From Sedimentitalea sp039941015 (GTDB lineage: Bacteria; Pseudomonadota; Alphaproteobacteria; Rhodobacterales; Rhodobacteraceae), in assembly GCF_039941015.1 (NCBI RefSeq), contig NZ_JBDVFI010000094.1: 64,000 nucleotides of DNA; one strand, 5' to 3'. Under the pieces are notes generated by a model. That model saw nothing but the letters and a program-made list of their open reading frames with translations, ran no database searches and was not told the origin of the DNA. Both the position numbers and the translations under genes were made by a program. This document shows, one piece after another, positions 35,071-43,967 of the stretch. The stretch's first letter is position 1. Each line of letters starts with the position of its first letter.

Positions 35071-36014
35071 CCGCAAAGAAGATCATCGAGGTCTACGGGA
35101 CGTTTCTCGCCGGGATTGCGCTGTTCGTGTTCTTGATGCTATTTGCAAACAATTTCGCATCGACAGCCAATCTGCTGAACGTGCTCAAGCAGGTCAGCTT
35201 TCTTTCCGTGCTTGGCTTTGGGTTCACCTTTGCGCTGATAACTTCGGAACTTGATCTGTCCTTTGCCAATGTCTGCAGCCTGTCTGCCGTCGTGATCGGC
35301 AGCTTGATTTCGGTGGACATCGGCTGGCCTCTGGCTGTTGCCGCCGGGCTTTGTGCCGGGATTGTCGCGGGCATGCTGAACGGGTTTCTTGTTACGGTCC
35401 TAAAGGTGCCATCTCTGATTTCGACCCTCGGAACCGCATCGGTCGCAAACGGCTTGGCGTTCATGATCACTGGCGGGGTGGCCTTTGTCGGACGTTGGGA
35501 TCCGAATTTTCTCTATCTCGGTCGGGGCAAGATCGGCGCAATCCCGGTCATCATCTTGTTTGCGCTGATTCTATTCGGCGTCGCGTGGGTGCTGTCAACG
35601 CAGACCCGGACGGGCGTTCATCTGCAAGCCACCGGCGAGAACGAAGAGGCCGCCCGCCGCTCTGGCATCAACACCCGCCGGTGCAAGGCCCTGGGGTTGA
35701 TCCTGTCTGGTCTGGCGGCTGGAATTACTGCGGTCTTTCTGGTCGCGAACCTGTCCTCGGCCGCACCGCAGATGGCCGGAGATTTTCTGCTGAACGGTAT
35801 CGCGGCCACCTTGCTGGGGATGACCATGTTCACCCCGGCCAAACCGAATATTCTCGGGACTTTTGTCGGCGCGTTGATCATCGTGATGTTGTCGAACGGT
35901 TTGGTACTGCTCGGCGCGCAATATTACATTCAGGATATCATGTTAGGGATCATCATTATCGTGTCGGTTGCCGTATCGGCATCCGTCTTAAAGCGGGCTG
36001 CATTCGCTCTTTGA
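35067..36014 (+). CDS. Ribose/sugar-type ABC importer permease
   Basis: This 315-residue membrane protein of the RbsC/AraH family has about ten hydrophobic segments. It includes the family region TFALITSELDLSFANVCSLSAVV and the substrate-channel segment VPSLISTLGTASVANGLAFM. The start at 35067 is set by the ATGA overlap with the unknown gene; a longer frame from 34938 is not supported. It forms one ABC importer with the solute-binding protein and single-domain ATPase that follow. Confidence 0.9.
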   Translation: MTAKKIIEVYGTFLAGIALFVFLMLFANNFASTANLLNVLKQVSFLSVLGFGFTFALITSELDLSFANVCSLSAVVIGSLISVDIGWPLAVAAGLCAGIVAGMLNGFLVTVLKVPSLISTLGTASVANGLAFMITGGVAFVGRWDPNFLYLGRGKIGAIPVIILFALILFGVAWVLSTQTRTGVHLQATGENEEAARRSGINTRRCKALGLILSGLAAGITAVFLVANLSSAAPQMAGDFLLNGIAATLLGMTMFTPAKPNILGTFVGALIIVMLSNGLVLLGAQYYIQDIMLGIIIIVSVAVSASVLKRAAFAL

Positions 36015-36034
36015 GAGCAACAGGAGGAAGAAAA

Positions 36035-36982
36035 ATGAAACATTTCAAAAAACTGATCATGGCAACCGGGTTGGCGGGTGCGAGCTTTGCCGCAGGACAA
36101 GCCGCTGCGTTTGAGCTGGGTGTCGTGGCGTTCCAGATGTCCGCCGAGACGCAGGCGCGTTGCGCAAACACGGTCGGCGCCGAGGCGGAAAAGCTCGGGT
36201 GGGACACACAGGTTCTGAACTCGAACGGGTCATTGGAAACCCATGCGTCGCAGTTGGACAACCTGATCCTGAAAGGGGTCGATGGCCTTATTCTGTGCAT
36301 GTCCAAACCGGTACAGTTCGATGGCCAGTTCCTAGCAGCGAAAGACGCGGAAATCCCGGTTATCACCATCTCCAGCGGCGCCAGCCCGCATACGCTGTTC
36401 GACGTCACACCAAACGAATACATCATGGCCGCTGAAGCTGCGATCTATCTGTTGGGCACAATTGATTTCGAGGGCAAGATCCTCGCCCAACGATTTGAAT
36501 CCAATACCGGAGCGCGCATCAGAGGTACCATTCTCGATGCTGTTCTGGTTGAAAACCCGCAAGTCGAGATCGTCGGTGAACACTCGATGGCCCGCACGAA
36601 GAGCTGGCAGGATGACGTGCGAAACGGCATGAGCGCGCTGATCCTGCAAAACGGTGGCAATTTTGATGGTGTTTGGGCGTCATTTGATGGTCAGGCGCTG
36701 ATCATCGACGATCTGCTCAAAGAGAGCGGGCTTGCCAAAGGCGACGTTTCGCTGGTTTCGATTGATGGCGGTCAGGAAGTCTTTCGTCGGATCAAGGATC
36801 CTGAATCGATGATGACGGCGACTGTCTCCATCCCGTTCGAGGATATGGCGGCACAGGCCGTGGAAATGATGAATGCAATCGCCGTGGACGGCACGGCCAA
36901 GGAAGACCTTGTTCCCGGTCCGTATCTGTTCATTCCGGCAACGCTGGTGGACAATTCCAACGTCGACGATTTCCTGCAATAA
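36035..36982 (+). CDS. Ribose/sugar-type periplasmic solute-binding protein
   Basis: This 315-residue exported protein has a signal peptide (MKHFKKLIMATGLAGASFAAGQAAA) and the type-1 periplasmic-binding fold of the RbsB family: LKGVDGLILCMSKP, IPVITISSGA and GVWASFDGQALI. It probably binds ribose, another pentose or a nucleoside for the adjacent permease. AGGAGGAA lies nine bases before the ATG at 36035. Confidence 0.9.
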   Translation: MKHFKKLIMATGLAGASFAAGQAAAFELGVVAFQMSAETQARCANTVGAEAEKLGWDTQVLNSNGSLETHASQLDNLILKGVDGLILCMSKPVQFDGQFLAAKDAEIPVITISSGASPHTLFDVTPNEYIMAAEAAIYLLGTIDFEGKILAQRFESNTGARIRGTILDAVLVENPQVEIVGEHSMARTKSWQDDVRNGMSALILQNGGNFDGVWASFDGQALIIDDLLKESGLAKGDVSLVSIDGGQEVFRRIKDPESMMTATVSIPFEDMAAQAVEMMNAIAVDGTAKEDLVPGPYLFIPATLVDNSNVDDFLQ

Positions 36983-37022
36983 CGGACGATAAGACCTTTC
37001 TGGTTCAAAGTGCGAGAACATC

Positions 37023-37775
37023 ATGTCGGTAAAGATCGCCGCGAGAAACATCTTCAAGAATTACGGCGCTGTCAAAGCCTTGCGCGGCGTCAGCGTAGAT
37101 ATTCACGAGGGTGAGATCCACGCGATCTGTGGCGACAATGGTGCTGGAAAGTCAACTCTCATCAAGATTCTGGCCGGGGTAGAGCAACCCGACGATGGCG
37201 AAATTCTCGTCGATGATCGCCCCAGCCATTTCGACACGCCCAATGCGTCGCTGAGGGCCGGTCTGGCGACGATCCATCAGGACCTCGCCGTCGCGCCAGA
37301 GATGACGATCTATCAGAATATCTTCATGGGGGCCGAGTTGACGCGCAATGTCATGGGGCTTCGGTTGCTTGACAAGAAACGCATGCGACAAGAGGCGATT
37401 GGTTATATGTCGCTGCTCAACAAATCGATCACCGACATGAATGCAAAGGTGAACGAACTGTCGGGCGGACAGCGTCAGGCCGTGGCGATCTGCAGAGCGC
37501 TCCGGTGGAACGCCAATGTCGTCATTCTGGACGAACCAACCGCTGCCTTGGGCGTACGTGAAACCGAACAGGTTCTCGGATTGGTCCGGTCGCTCAAGGA
37601 TGCGGGCAAGACCGTGGTGCTGATCAGCCATGCCATGCAAGATGTGGCTGCGCTGGCTGATCGTGTCTCGATTTTGCGTACCGGTGAAAACCAAATCAGC
37701 CTGGAAGGCGGCGACCTCACTGCCGACAGCTTGTCACATTACATCCTGAGCGGCGCGTCCAATCGTGTTCATTGA
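37023..37775 (+). CDS. Single-domain sugar ABC importer ATPase (FrcA/RbsA-like)
   Basis: This 250-residue ATPase has Walker A GDNGAGKST (about 39-47), Q-loop at TIHQDLAVAP, signature LSGGQRQAVAICRAL, Walker B VVILDEPTAALG and switch ISHAM. It has one nucleotide-binding domain, unlike the two-domain RbsA, and resembles FrcA-type subunits that work as a homodimer. It completes the importer with the permease and binding protein upstream. Confidence 0.9.
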   Translation: MSVKIAARNIFKNYGAVKALRGVSVDIHEGEIHAICGDNGAGKSTLIKILAGVEQPDDGEILVDDRPSHFDTPNASLRAGLATIHQDLAVAPEMTIYQNIFMGAELTRNVMGLRLLDKKRMRQEAIGYMSLLNKSITDMNAKVNELSGGQRQAVAICRALRWNANVVILDEPTAALGVRETEQVLGLVRSLKDAGKTVVLISHAMQDVAALADRVSILRTGENQISLEGGDLTADSLSHYILSGASNRVH

Positions 37776-37842
37776 CGGCAATAACCGACCCATGGCGAAG
37801 CCATCGGATCGAAAAACACTAGACTAAACTGCGAGCTGTCAA

Positions 37843-39279
37843 ATGTCTCAGATACTGGCCTTCGATCTTGGTGGCAGCAGCTTGCGCTTAGCGCTGGTGG
37901 CGCCGGATGGCAGGTTTCTTGCCTATATCCGCAAGCCCATCGCCATCGAACACAAACATGACGGTCATTTCGAAGTCGAACCAGCCGTCTGGTGGCAGGC
38001 CTTCGAAGATGGTTGTGCCGAACTCGCCGCAGAAGGGCACGATTTCGCATCGGTTACGGCGGTCGCAGGGTGCGGCTTTACCCGCACGCAGGTTTTTCTG
38101 GATAAAAACGGATCACCAGTTCGTCCGGCAATAACCTTTCAGGACTCACGGGCGACCGAGGCACTTGAAGAGTTTCGCGCCAATGCACCATCCGAGGTGG
38201 CCGATGCGCTAGAGGTGCTCAACCCGTTTGACCCACTTGCCCGGCTGCTCTGGCTCCGCGTCTATGAACCTGATACATGGAGTATGATTCATAAGATATT
38301 GGAACCAAAGGATTATCTTAACCTACGGCTGACCGGAAACGCCGTGTCCGACCAAATCTCGCAGATGCCAATGACCCGCAACCTTGCGGCCGGGCCTGAC
38401 GCCTTGCTGTCAGCGCTTGGTATCAATCTCGGCTTTCTGCCGTCGAGAAAGTCACCATACGATCAGATCGGAACCCTTTTGCCGGGGCTGCCTTATCCGT
38501 TGTCGGAAATGTCCGGTATCCCGGTCTATTGCGGTTCATTCGACACGTGGTGCTGCGTACTGGGTTCTGGTGCTTTGAAAGACGGGGCAGCCTACAACAT
38601 CTCGGGAACCAGCGACGTCTCTGGTGTCCTGTCACAGACACACAGCTCCGCTCCGGGTCTGCTGACTGTCGAATGGGGGCCGGGCTTGTGGCAATTGGGG
38701 GGGCCAAGTCAGGGCGCTTCGACACGCATTGACTGGGCGCTTGACCGGTTTTGCCCGGACCTCCCAAGAGACCTTGCGCTAAAGCGCGCGTTGCGCGATC
38801 GGGGCAGCGCCCCGTTGTTCCTGCCCTATCTTGACGGAGAACGAACGCCGCATTGGGATTCCGATATGCGCGGTGCCTTTCTCGGGTTGAGCAGCTTTCA
38901 CGAGAACCCGGATTTCATTCGGGGAGTCGCCGAGGGTATCAACTATCTGTCTCGCGACGTGTTGCACCGCGCCGAACGCGCCATTGGCGATGGCGTCACA
39001 TACGTCAGCTTTTCCGGCGGGCTGTCCGGTAGTCCCGAATTGTGCCAACTCAAGGCGGACATCCTCGGCAGGCCGGTCCGGGTGCCGGAAAACAGCGAAA
39101 CCGGTCTTTTGGGTGCGGCCAGAATTCCACCTTCGTCATCAACCAAAAGGGATACGGCACAGGATCAATATGTTACCTACCGCCCGAATGCTGATCAAAG
39201 ACAGTACCATGATGCCCGGTTCCGGGTCTTCCGCGAAGCGACCAAGTCGCTTCAACCACTGTCCCTCGAAGTCGCCTAA
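37843..39279 (+). CDS. FGGY-family pentulose/sugar kinase
   Basis: This 478-residue kinase of the hexokinase/actin-fold FGGY family resembles xylulokinases and ribulokinases. It starts AFDLGGSSLRLALV (phosphate 1 loop) and has a mid-protein NISGTSDVSGVL (phosphate 2 region) and a late SFSGGLSGSPELCQLKADILGRPV (adenosine-binding region). It would phosphorylate the sugar taken up or released from nucleosides. The gene lies 67 bases after the ABC ATPase gene. The exact sugar cannot be read from the sequence. Confidence 0.87.
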   Translation: MSQILAFDLGGSSLRLALVAPDGRFLAYIRKPIAIEHKHDGHFEVEPAVWWQAFEDGCAELAAEGHDFASVTAVAGCGFTRTQVFLDKNGSPVRPAITFQDSRATEALEEFRANAPSEVADALEVLNPFDPLARLLWLRVYEPDTWSMIHKILEPKDYLNLRLTGNAVSDQISQMPMTRNLAAGPDALLSALGINLGFLPSRKSPYDQIGTLLPGLPYPLSEMSGIPVYCGSFDTWCCVLGSGALKDGAAYNISGTSDVSGVLSQTHSSAPGLLTVEWGPGLWQLGGPSQGASTRIDWALDRFCPDLPRDLALKRALRDRGSAPLFLPYLDGERTPHWDSDMRGAFLGLSSFHENPDFIRGVAEGINYLSRDVLHRAERAIGDGVTYVSFSGGLSGSPELCQLKADILGRPVRVPENSETGLLGAARIPPSSSTKRDTAQDQYVTYRPNADQRQYHDARFRVFREATKSLQPLSLEVA

Positions 39280-39416
39280 CCGACCCTTGCACCTGCCGTG
39301 ATCATAGGCGCCCGCCAGACTGAACCGCGAATAGGGAGCAGAATGCCATTTCATTTCTTGACCATTTGGCAAAATTTGATGCTACATGCTCAGGTCCAAC
39401 TCTGGGGGTTCAAATA

Positions 39417-40433
39417 ATGACAAGAACAACACACTTTTCCCGCCGCCGTTTTCTGGCGACGACTGCAGCAACGTCGCTTTTGGCGGGCAGTTTCGGTGCC
39501 ACACGCGCAATCGCTGCTGAACCGATCAAGACCGCAGGCGTCTATACCGTTCCGATCGAACAGCAATGGGTCAGCCGTATCCACAAGGCGGCGCTGACCG
39601 CTCAGGAACGGGGCGACATCGCGTACGAATTTTCCGAAAACGTCAGCAATACCGATTATCCCCGTGTGCTTCGCGAATATGCAGAGGCAGGTAACAAGCT
39701 GATCATCGGCGAAGTCTTTGGTGCCGAACAAGAGGCGCGCGAAGTTGCGGCGGACTATCCGGATGTGGCGTTCCTGATGGGGTCCAGCTTTAAGGAAGAT
39801 CCGTCGGTGCCGAATTTCGCCGTTTTCGACAATTACATTCAAGATGGGTCTTACCTGTCCGGCATCATCGCCGGGGCCATGACCAAATCAGGCAATATCG
39901 GCATGGTGGGCGGCTTTCCGATCCCCGAAGTCAACCGGCTGATGCATGCCTTTATGGCAGGTGCTTCTGAGATGAACCCGGATATCAAATTCCAGGTCAG
40001 CTTTATCGGTAGCTGGTTTGACCCGCCCAAAGCCAAGGAAACCGCGTTCGCGATGATCGAGAATGGCGCCGATGTGCTCTATGCCGAGCGCTTTGGCGTT
40101 TCGGATGCAGCCAAGGAAAAAGGCGTTCTGGCGATCGGCAACGTGATCGACACCCAAGGCGACTATCCCGATACGGTCGTCGCCTCGGCCCTCTGGCATT
40201 TTGAACCGACGCTCGACAAGGCCATTTCCGAAGTTCAGGCCGGGACCTTTACCGCCGCCGACTACGGTGTCTATTCCTTCATGAATCAAGGCGGGACATC
40301 GCTCGCACCGATGGGAACATTCGAGGGCAAGGTGCCGGCGGAGGCACTTGAACTCGTTGCCAAACGAGAGGCAGAAATCAAGTCGGGGGCCTTTACGGTT
40401 GAAATCAATGACGAAGAACCAAAGTCGTCCTGA
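39417..40433 (+). CDS. BMP/PnrA-family nucleoside-binding protein
   Basis: This 338-residue exported protein carries a Tat-type signal (TTHFSRRRFLATTAATSLLAG ... AIAA) and the basic membrane protein/PnrA fold: YEFSENVSNTDYPRVLREYA, FLMGSSFKEDPSVPNFAVFDN and IGMVGGFPIPEVNRLM. Family members bind purine nucleosides or related bases for the ABC importer. The start at 39417 excludes 17 upstream residues without similarity. It begins 137 bases after the kinase gene, so a second promoter may lie in the gap. Confidence 0.9.
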   Translation: MTRTTHFSRRRFLATTAATSLLAGSFGATRAIAAEPIKTAGVYTVPIEQQWVSRIHKAALTAQERGDIAYEFSENVSNTDYPRVLREYAEAGNKLIIGEVFGAEQEAREVAADYPDVAFLMGSSFKEDPSVPNFAVFDNYIQDGSYLSGIIAGAMTKSGNIGMVGGFPIPEVNRLMHAFMAGASEMNPDIKFQVSFIGSWFDPPKAKETAFAMIENGADVLYAERFGVSDAAKEKGVLAIGNVIDTQGDYPDTVVASALWHFEPTLDKAISEVQAGTFTAADYGVYSFMNQGGTSLAPMGTFEGKVPAEALELVAKREAEIKSGAFTVEINDEEPKSS

Positions 40434-40439
40434 TCGGTC

Positions 40440-41981
40440 ATGAATCAAGGCTCGGCGGACGCTCTTCGCCTGAATGACATCACCAAACGCTTTGGGGAGC
40501 TGACCGCAAATGATGCGGTCAGCTTCTCCGTGGGCAAAGGTGAGGTCGTTGCCCTGCTCGGTGAAAACGGGGCGGGCAAGACCACATTGATGAACATTCT
40601 GTTTGGCCAATACACCCCCGATGGCGGAAGCGTTGAGGTGTTTGGTCAGACCCTGCCTCCGGGCAATTCCCGTGCGGCGCTGGATGCGGGCGTCGGCATG
40701 GTGCACCAGCATTTCACGCTTGCCGACAACATGACGGTTCAGGAAAACATCACGCTTGGTGTGCGATCCTTGTTCAGCCTTGGGCTGGACCGCGCTGCGG
40801 CACGGGCGCGGATCGTCGATTTGTCAGAACGCTTTCATCTCGCCGTGTCGCCGGATGCCCGCGTCGGGAGCCTGACAGTCGGCGAACGCCAGCGCGTCGA
40901 AATCCTCAAGGCGCTCTATCGCGACGTTCGCATTCTCATTCTGGACGAACCAACCGCCGTGCTGACGCCACAAGAGGCCGACGATCTGTTCGCGACATTG
41001 AGGCAGGCTATCGCCAACGGTCTGTCGGTGATCTTCATCTCTCACAAATTGCACGAGGTGATGGCGATTGCGGACCGTGTCGTCGTTCTGAGGCATGGGG
41101 AAGTGGTCGGCGGCGTGCGTACGGCTGACACGGATACGCATGCCTTGGCCGCCATGATGATGGGCGCCCAAGCGGAGCCGCCAGAGATCGCGCCGGGCAC
41201 GCCGGGGCGGGCGCTCTTTGAGTTGCGCGAGGTATCTACCCCAAATATCGGAAGCGCGCCGGGACTCAAATCGGTCGATCTGACCCTCATGGCCGGTCAA
41301 ATCTGTGGCCTCGCAGGCGTGTCCGGGAACGGGCAGGCGGCCCTGGCTGATCTGGTGGGCGGGATGCGCGCGCCGGAACAGGGCGAGATCGTTCTGAACG
41401 GCAAGGAGTTGCACGGCTGGTCGCCACGAAACGCCGTCCGCAGCGGCATTGCCCGCATTCCCGAAGATCGTCACAAGACGGGGACGATTGCGGATTTCGA
41501 TCTGACCGAAAATGCCATCCTCGAAAGATACAAGGGCGCCCCGTTCAGCAGGCATGGCTGGCTCGACTGGCGTAAGTCGCGCGCCTTTGCCGATGAGATC
41601 ATCACCAAATTCGACGTGCGCTGTCCCGGAGCGGATACACGTATCCGCCTGCTGTCAGGTGGCAATATGCAAAAACTGATCCTTGGACGCGTGCTTGAGG
41701 CTGGCCCACAGATCATTCTGGCCAACCAACCCGTGCGCGGGCTGGATATCGGCGCGGTGAATTATGTGCACAGCCAGTTGCTGGATGCGCGGGATCGCGG
41801 AGCGGCCGTACTTTTGATCTCTGAAGACCTCGATGAAATCATGGCCTTGTCCGATGTGATTCACGTGATTGCCGATGGACGACTTTCACCCGCGTTTGAT
41901 CGAGGCGAGAAGACCCCGGCAGAGTTGGGCATCTGGATGGCCGGTCAGGGATTTGAGACGCAGGTGCAGCATGCGACTTGA
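40440..41981 (+). CDS. Two-domain nucleoside ABC importer ATPase
   Basis: This 513-residue protein has two nucleotide-binding domains in the NupA/RbsA pattern. Domain 1 has GENGAGKTT (about 41-49), the degenerate signature LTVGERQRVEILKAL and LILDEPTAVLTP. Domain 2 has GVSGNGQAA in place of a canonical Walker A, and LLSGGNMQKLILGRVL with LANQPVRGLD in place of Walker B. A degenerate second domain is normal for this subfamily. It energises uptake with the BMP-type binding protein and the two permeases; the stop overlaps the next start by 11 bases. Confidence 0.92.
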   Translation: MNQGSADALRLNDITKRFGELTANDAVSFSVGKGEVVALLGENGAGKTTLMNILFGQYTPDGGSVEVFGQTLPPGNSRAALDAGVGMVHQHFTLADNMTVQENITLGVRSLFSLGLDRAAARARIVDLSERFHLAVSPDARVGSLTVGERQRVEILKALYRDVRILILDEPTAVLTPQEADDLFATLRQAIANGLSVIFISHKLHEVMAIADRVVVLRHGEVVGGVRTADTDTHALAAMMMGAQAEPPEIAPGTPGRALFELREVSTPNIGSAPGLKSVDLTLMAGQICGLAGVSGNGQAALADLVGGMRAPEQGEIVLNGKELHGWSPRNAVRSGIARIPEDRHKTGTIADFDLTENAILERYKGAPFSRHGWLDWRKSRAFADEIITKFDVRCPGADTRIRLLSGGNMQKLILGRVLEAGPQIILANQPVRGLDIGAVNYVHSQLLDARDRGAAVLLISEDLDEIMALSDVIHVIADGRLSPAFDRGEKTPAELGIWMAGQGFETQVQHAT

Positions 41982-43020
41982 GCCGATCCAAAACCCGACG
42001 GTGGCGCGCAAGGTGCTGCCGGTGGTGCTCGCACTTGTGACGACAATCGTGATCGCATCATTGCTTGCCAGTGTCGCGGGCGCAAATCCGTTTTCGGTGC
42101 TTGGGTTGATCCTCAAGGGTGCGTTCGGGTCAAAATTCGCGATTCTGGAAACCCTCAACCGCGCCACGCCGCTGATATTTACCGGTCTCGCCGCCGCCGT
42201 CGCGTTTCGGGCAAAATTCTGGAACATCGGTGCCGAGGCGCAGCTCTATGCCGGTGCGCTGATGACCGTCGTTCTTGGCACGGGCCTGCTGCCATGGCCA
42301 AGTTTTGCCCTTTTGCCTTTGCTCGCGATCGCCGCGATCCTTGCCGGGGCGGTGCTGCTTTTGGTGCCGGCCTTGCTGAAAACCCGATTTGGCGTGGACG
42401 AAGTGGTCACGACGCTACTTTTCAACTTCATCTTCCTGCTCTTTATCTCGATGCTGCTGGAAGGCCCGCTAAAGGATCCGATGGGTATGGGCTGGCCAAA
42501 ATCCGCTAGGGTCATCGCCGAAGCGCGGCTGCCGCGCATATTCGAAGGCTTGCGGGTGCACTGGGGGTTTGCGCTTGCCATCATTTCGGCGGTGGCGATC
42601 TGGGTGATCCAGACGCGCAGCACGCTGGGGTTTGAGATGCGCGCCGTGGGTCTGAACAAGGACGCTGCAGCGTTTGCGGGCATCCCCGTCAATCTGGTCC
42701 TGGTCAAGACTGCGCTCTTGTCCGGCGGGCTTGCTGCCCTTGGCGGCTTTTCCGAAGTGGCAGGGCTGAAAGGCAGTCTGACGCTCGATCTGTCGCCTGG
42801 CTTTGGCTATACCGGCATCATCGTCGCGATGCTGGCGCTGCTCAATCCGATTGGCGTGATTGTCGCGGCATTGTTCGTGGCAGGCGTCTTTGTCGGTGCC
42901 GACAGCATGAGCCGCGCCGCCGATGTGCCCACCTATCTGGCTGACATTATGCTTGCGACAGCGCTCCTCCTCGTGGTTCTGGCAATCATGCTGACCCGCT
43001 TTCGCGTGGTGAGGGATTAG
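41971..43020 (+). CDS. Nucleoside ABC importer permease 1 (NupB/YufP-like)
   Basis: This 349-residue membrane protein has about ten helices and the family segments TPLIFTGLAAAVAFRAKFWNIGAEAQLYAGAL and GFGYTGIIVAMLALLNPIGV. The start at 41971 (MRLEPIQNPT) is preferred because it is near the ATPase stop and begins the family's N-terminal region; an upstream ATG at 41869 lies deep inside the ATPase gene. Pairs with the second permease downstream. Confidence 0.9.
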   Translation: MRLEPIQNPTVARKVLPVVLALVTTIVIASLLASVAGANPFSVLGLILKGAFGSKFAILETLNRATPLIFTGLAAAVAFRAKFWNIGAEAQLYAGALMTVVLGTGLLPWPSFALLPLLAIAAILAGAVLLLVPALLKTRFGVDEVVTTLLFNFIFLLFISMLLEGPLKDPMGMGWPKSARVIAEARLPRIFEGLRVHWGFALAIISAVAIWVIQTRSTLGFEMRAVGLNKDAAAFAGIPVNLVLVKTALLSGGLAALGGFSEVAGLKGSLTLDLSPGFGYTGIIVAMLALLNPIGVIVAALFVAGVFVGADSMSRAADVPTYLADIMLATALLLVVLAIMLTRFRVVRD

Positions 43021-43022
43021 GG

Positions 43023-43967
43023 ATGGAAATCATCGAAATCCTGTTCACCGCCAGTTTCTGGGCCGCCGCGATCCGCATCGCCACGCCGCTGATCTTTGCC
43101 ACCCTGGGCGAGCTGATTTGCGAGCGCGCTGGCGTTCTGAACCTTGGGATCGAGGGAATCATGGTCGCCGGCGCCTTTGCCGGATGGATGGCGGTCTATT
43201 CGGGTACCGGGCTTTGGGTCGGGGTCTGCGTGGCAATGGTCGTTGGAATGCTGTTCGGCCTCGTTCACAGCATCCTGACGGTGCCGTTCGGGCTGTCGCA
43301 GCACGTTGTCGGACTGGGCGTTACCTTGCTTGCGACGTCTTCGACCTACTACGCCTATCGTCTTGCGTTGCCCGAAGTTACCAACCCGCCAAAGATCGTG
43401 GCCTTCCAACCTTACGAGATCCCGATCCTGTCAGACATACCTCTGCTCGGCCCGGCCATGTTCTCGCAGACCCCGTTCACCTATCTGGCGTTCGTGTTGG
43501 TCGGGGTTGTGGCCTTGGTGCTCTATCGAACACCGGTTGGTTTGGCGGTACGTGCGGTGGGCGAAAACCCTGCTGCCGTCGCGGCACAGGGCCTGTCCGT
43601 CACAGCTATCCGTATGGCAGCCGTCATCATTGGCAGCGGTTTCATGGCCATGGGCGGAGCCTTTCTGACGATGTCGGCGTTTGACAGTTTCTTTTTCGAA
43701 ATGGTCAACGGGCGCGGCTGGATCTGCATCGCGCTGGTTGTTTTTGGCTCGTGGCGCCCCGGCAAGGCGCTACTTGGCGCGATCCTCTTTGCGGCATTCG
43801 ATGCCTTGCAGATACGCGTTCAACAAACCAGCTTTGGCGCCGCGTTCCCGTACCAGATTTTCCTGATGATGCCCTATATTCTGTCCATCCTCGCGCTCGT
43901 CGCCATGTCGCGCCGTGCCGAGGTTCCTGCCGCCCTTATGGTGCCTTTCAACAAAGGAGAGCGTTGA
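43023..43967 (+). CDS. Nucleoside ABC importer permease 2 (NupC/YufQ-like)
   Basis: This 314-residue permease has the typical start TASFWAAAIRIATPLIFATLGELICERAGVLNLGIEGIM and the late GRGWICIALVVFGSWRPGKALLGAILFAAFDAL. It begins two bases after the first permease stop. Its stop shares one base with the start of the deaminase gene (TGATG), coupling uptake to base deamination. Confidence 0.9.
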   Translation: MEIIEILFTASFWAAAIRIATPLIFATLGELICERAGVLNLGIEGIMVAGAFAGWMAVYSGTGLWVGVCVAMVVGMLFGLVHSILTVPFGLSQHVVGLGVTLLATSSTYYAYRLALPEVTNPPKIVAFQPYEIPILSDIPLLGPAMFSQTPFTYLAFVLVGVVALVLYRTPVGLAVRAVGENPAAVAAQGLSVTAIRMAAVIIGSGFMAMGGAFLTMSAFDSFFFEMVNGRGWICIALVVFGSWRPGKALLGAILFAAFDALQIRVQQTSFGAAFPYQIFLMMPYILSILALVAMSRRAEVPAALMVPFNKGER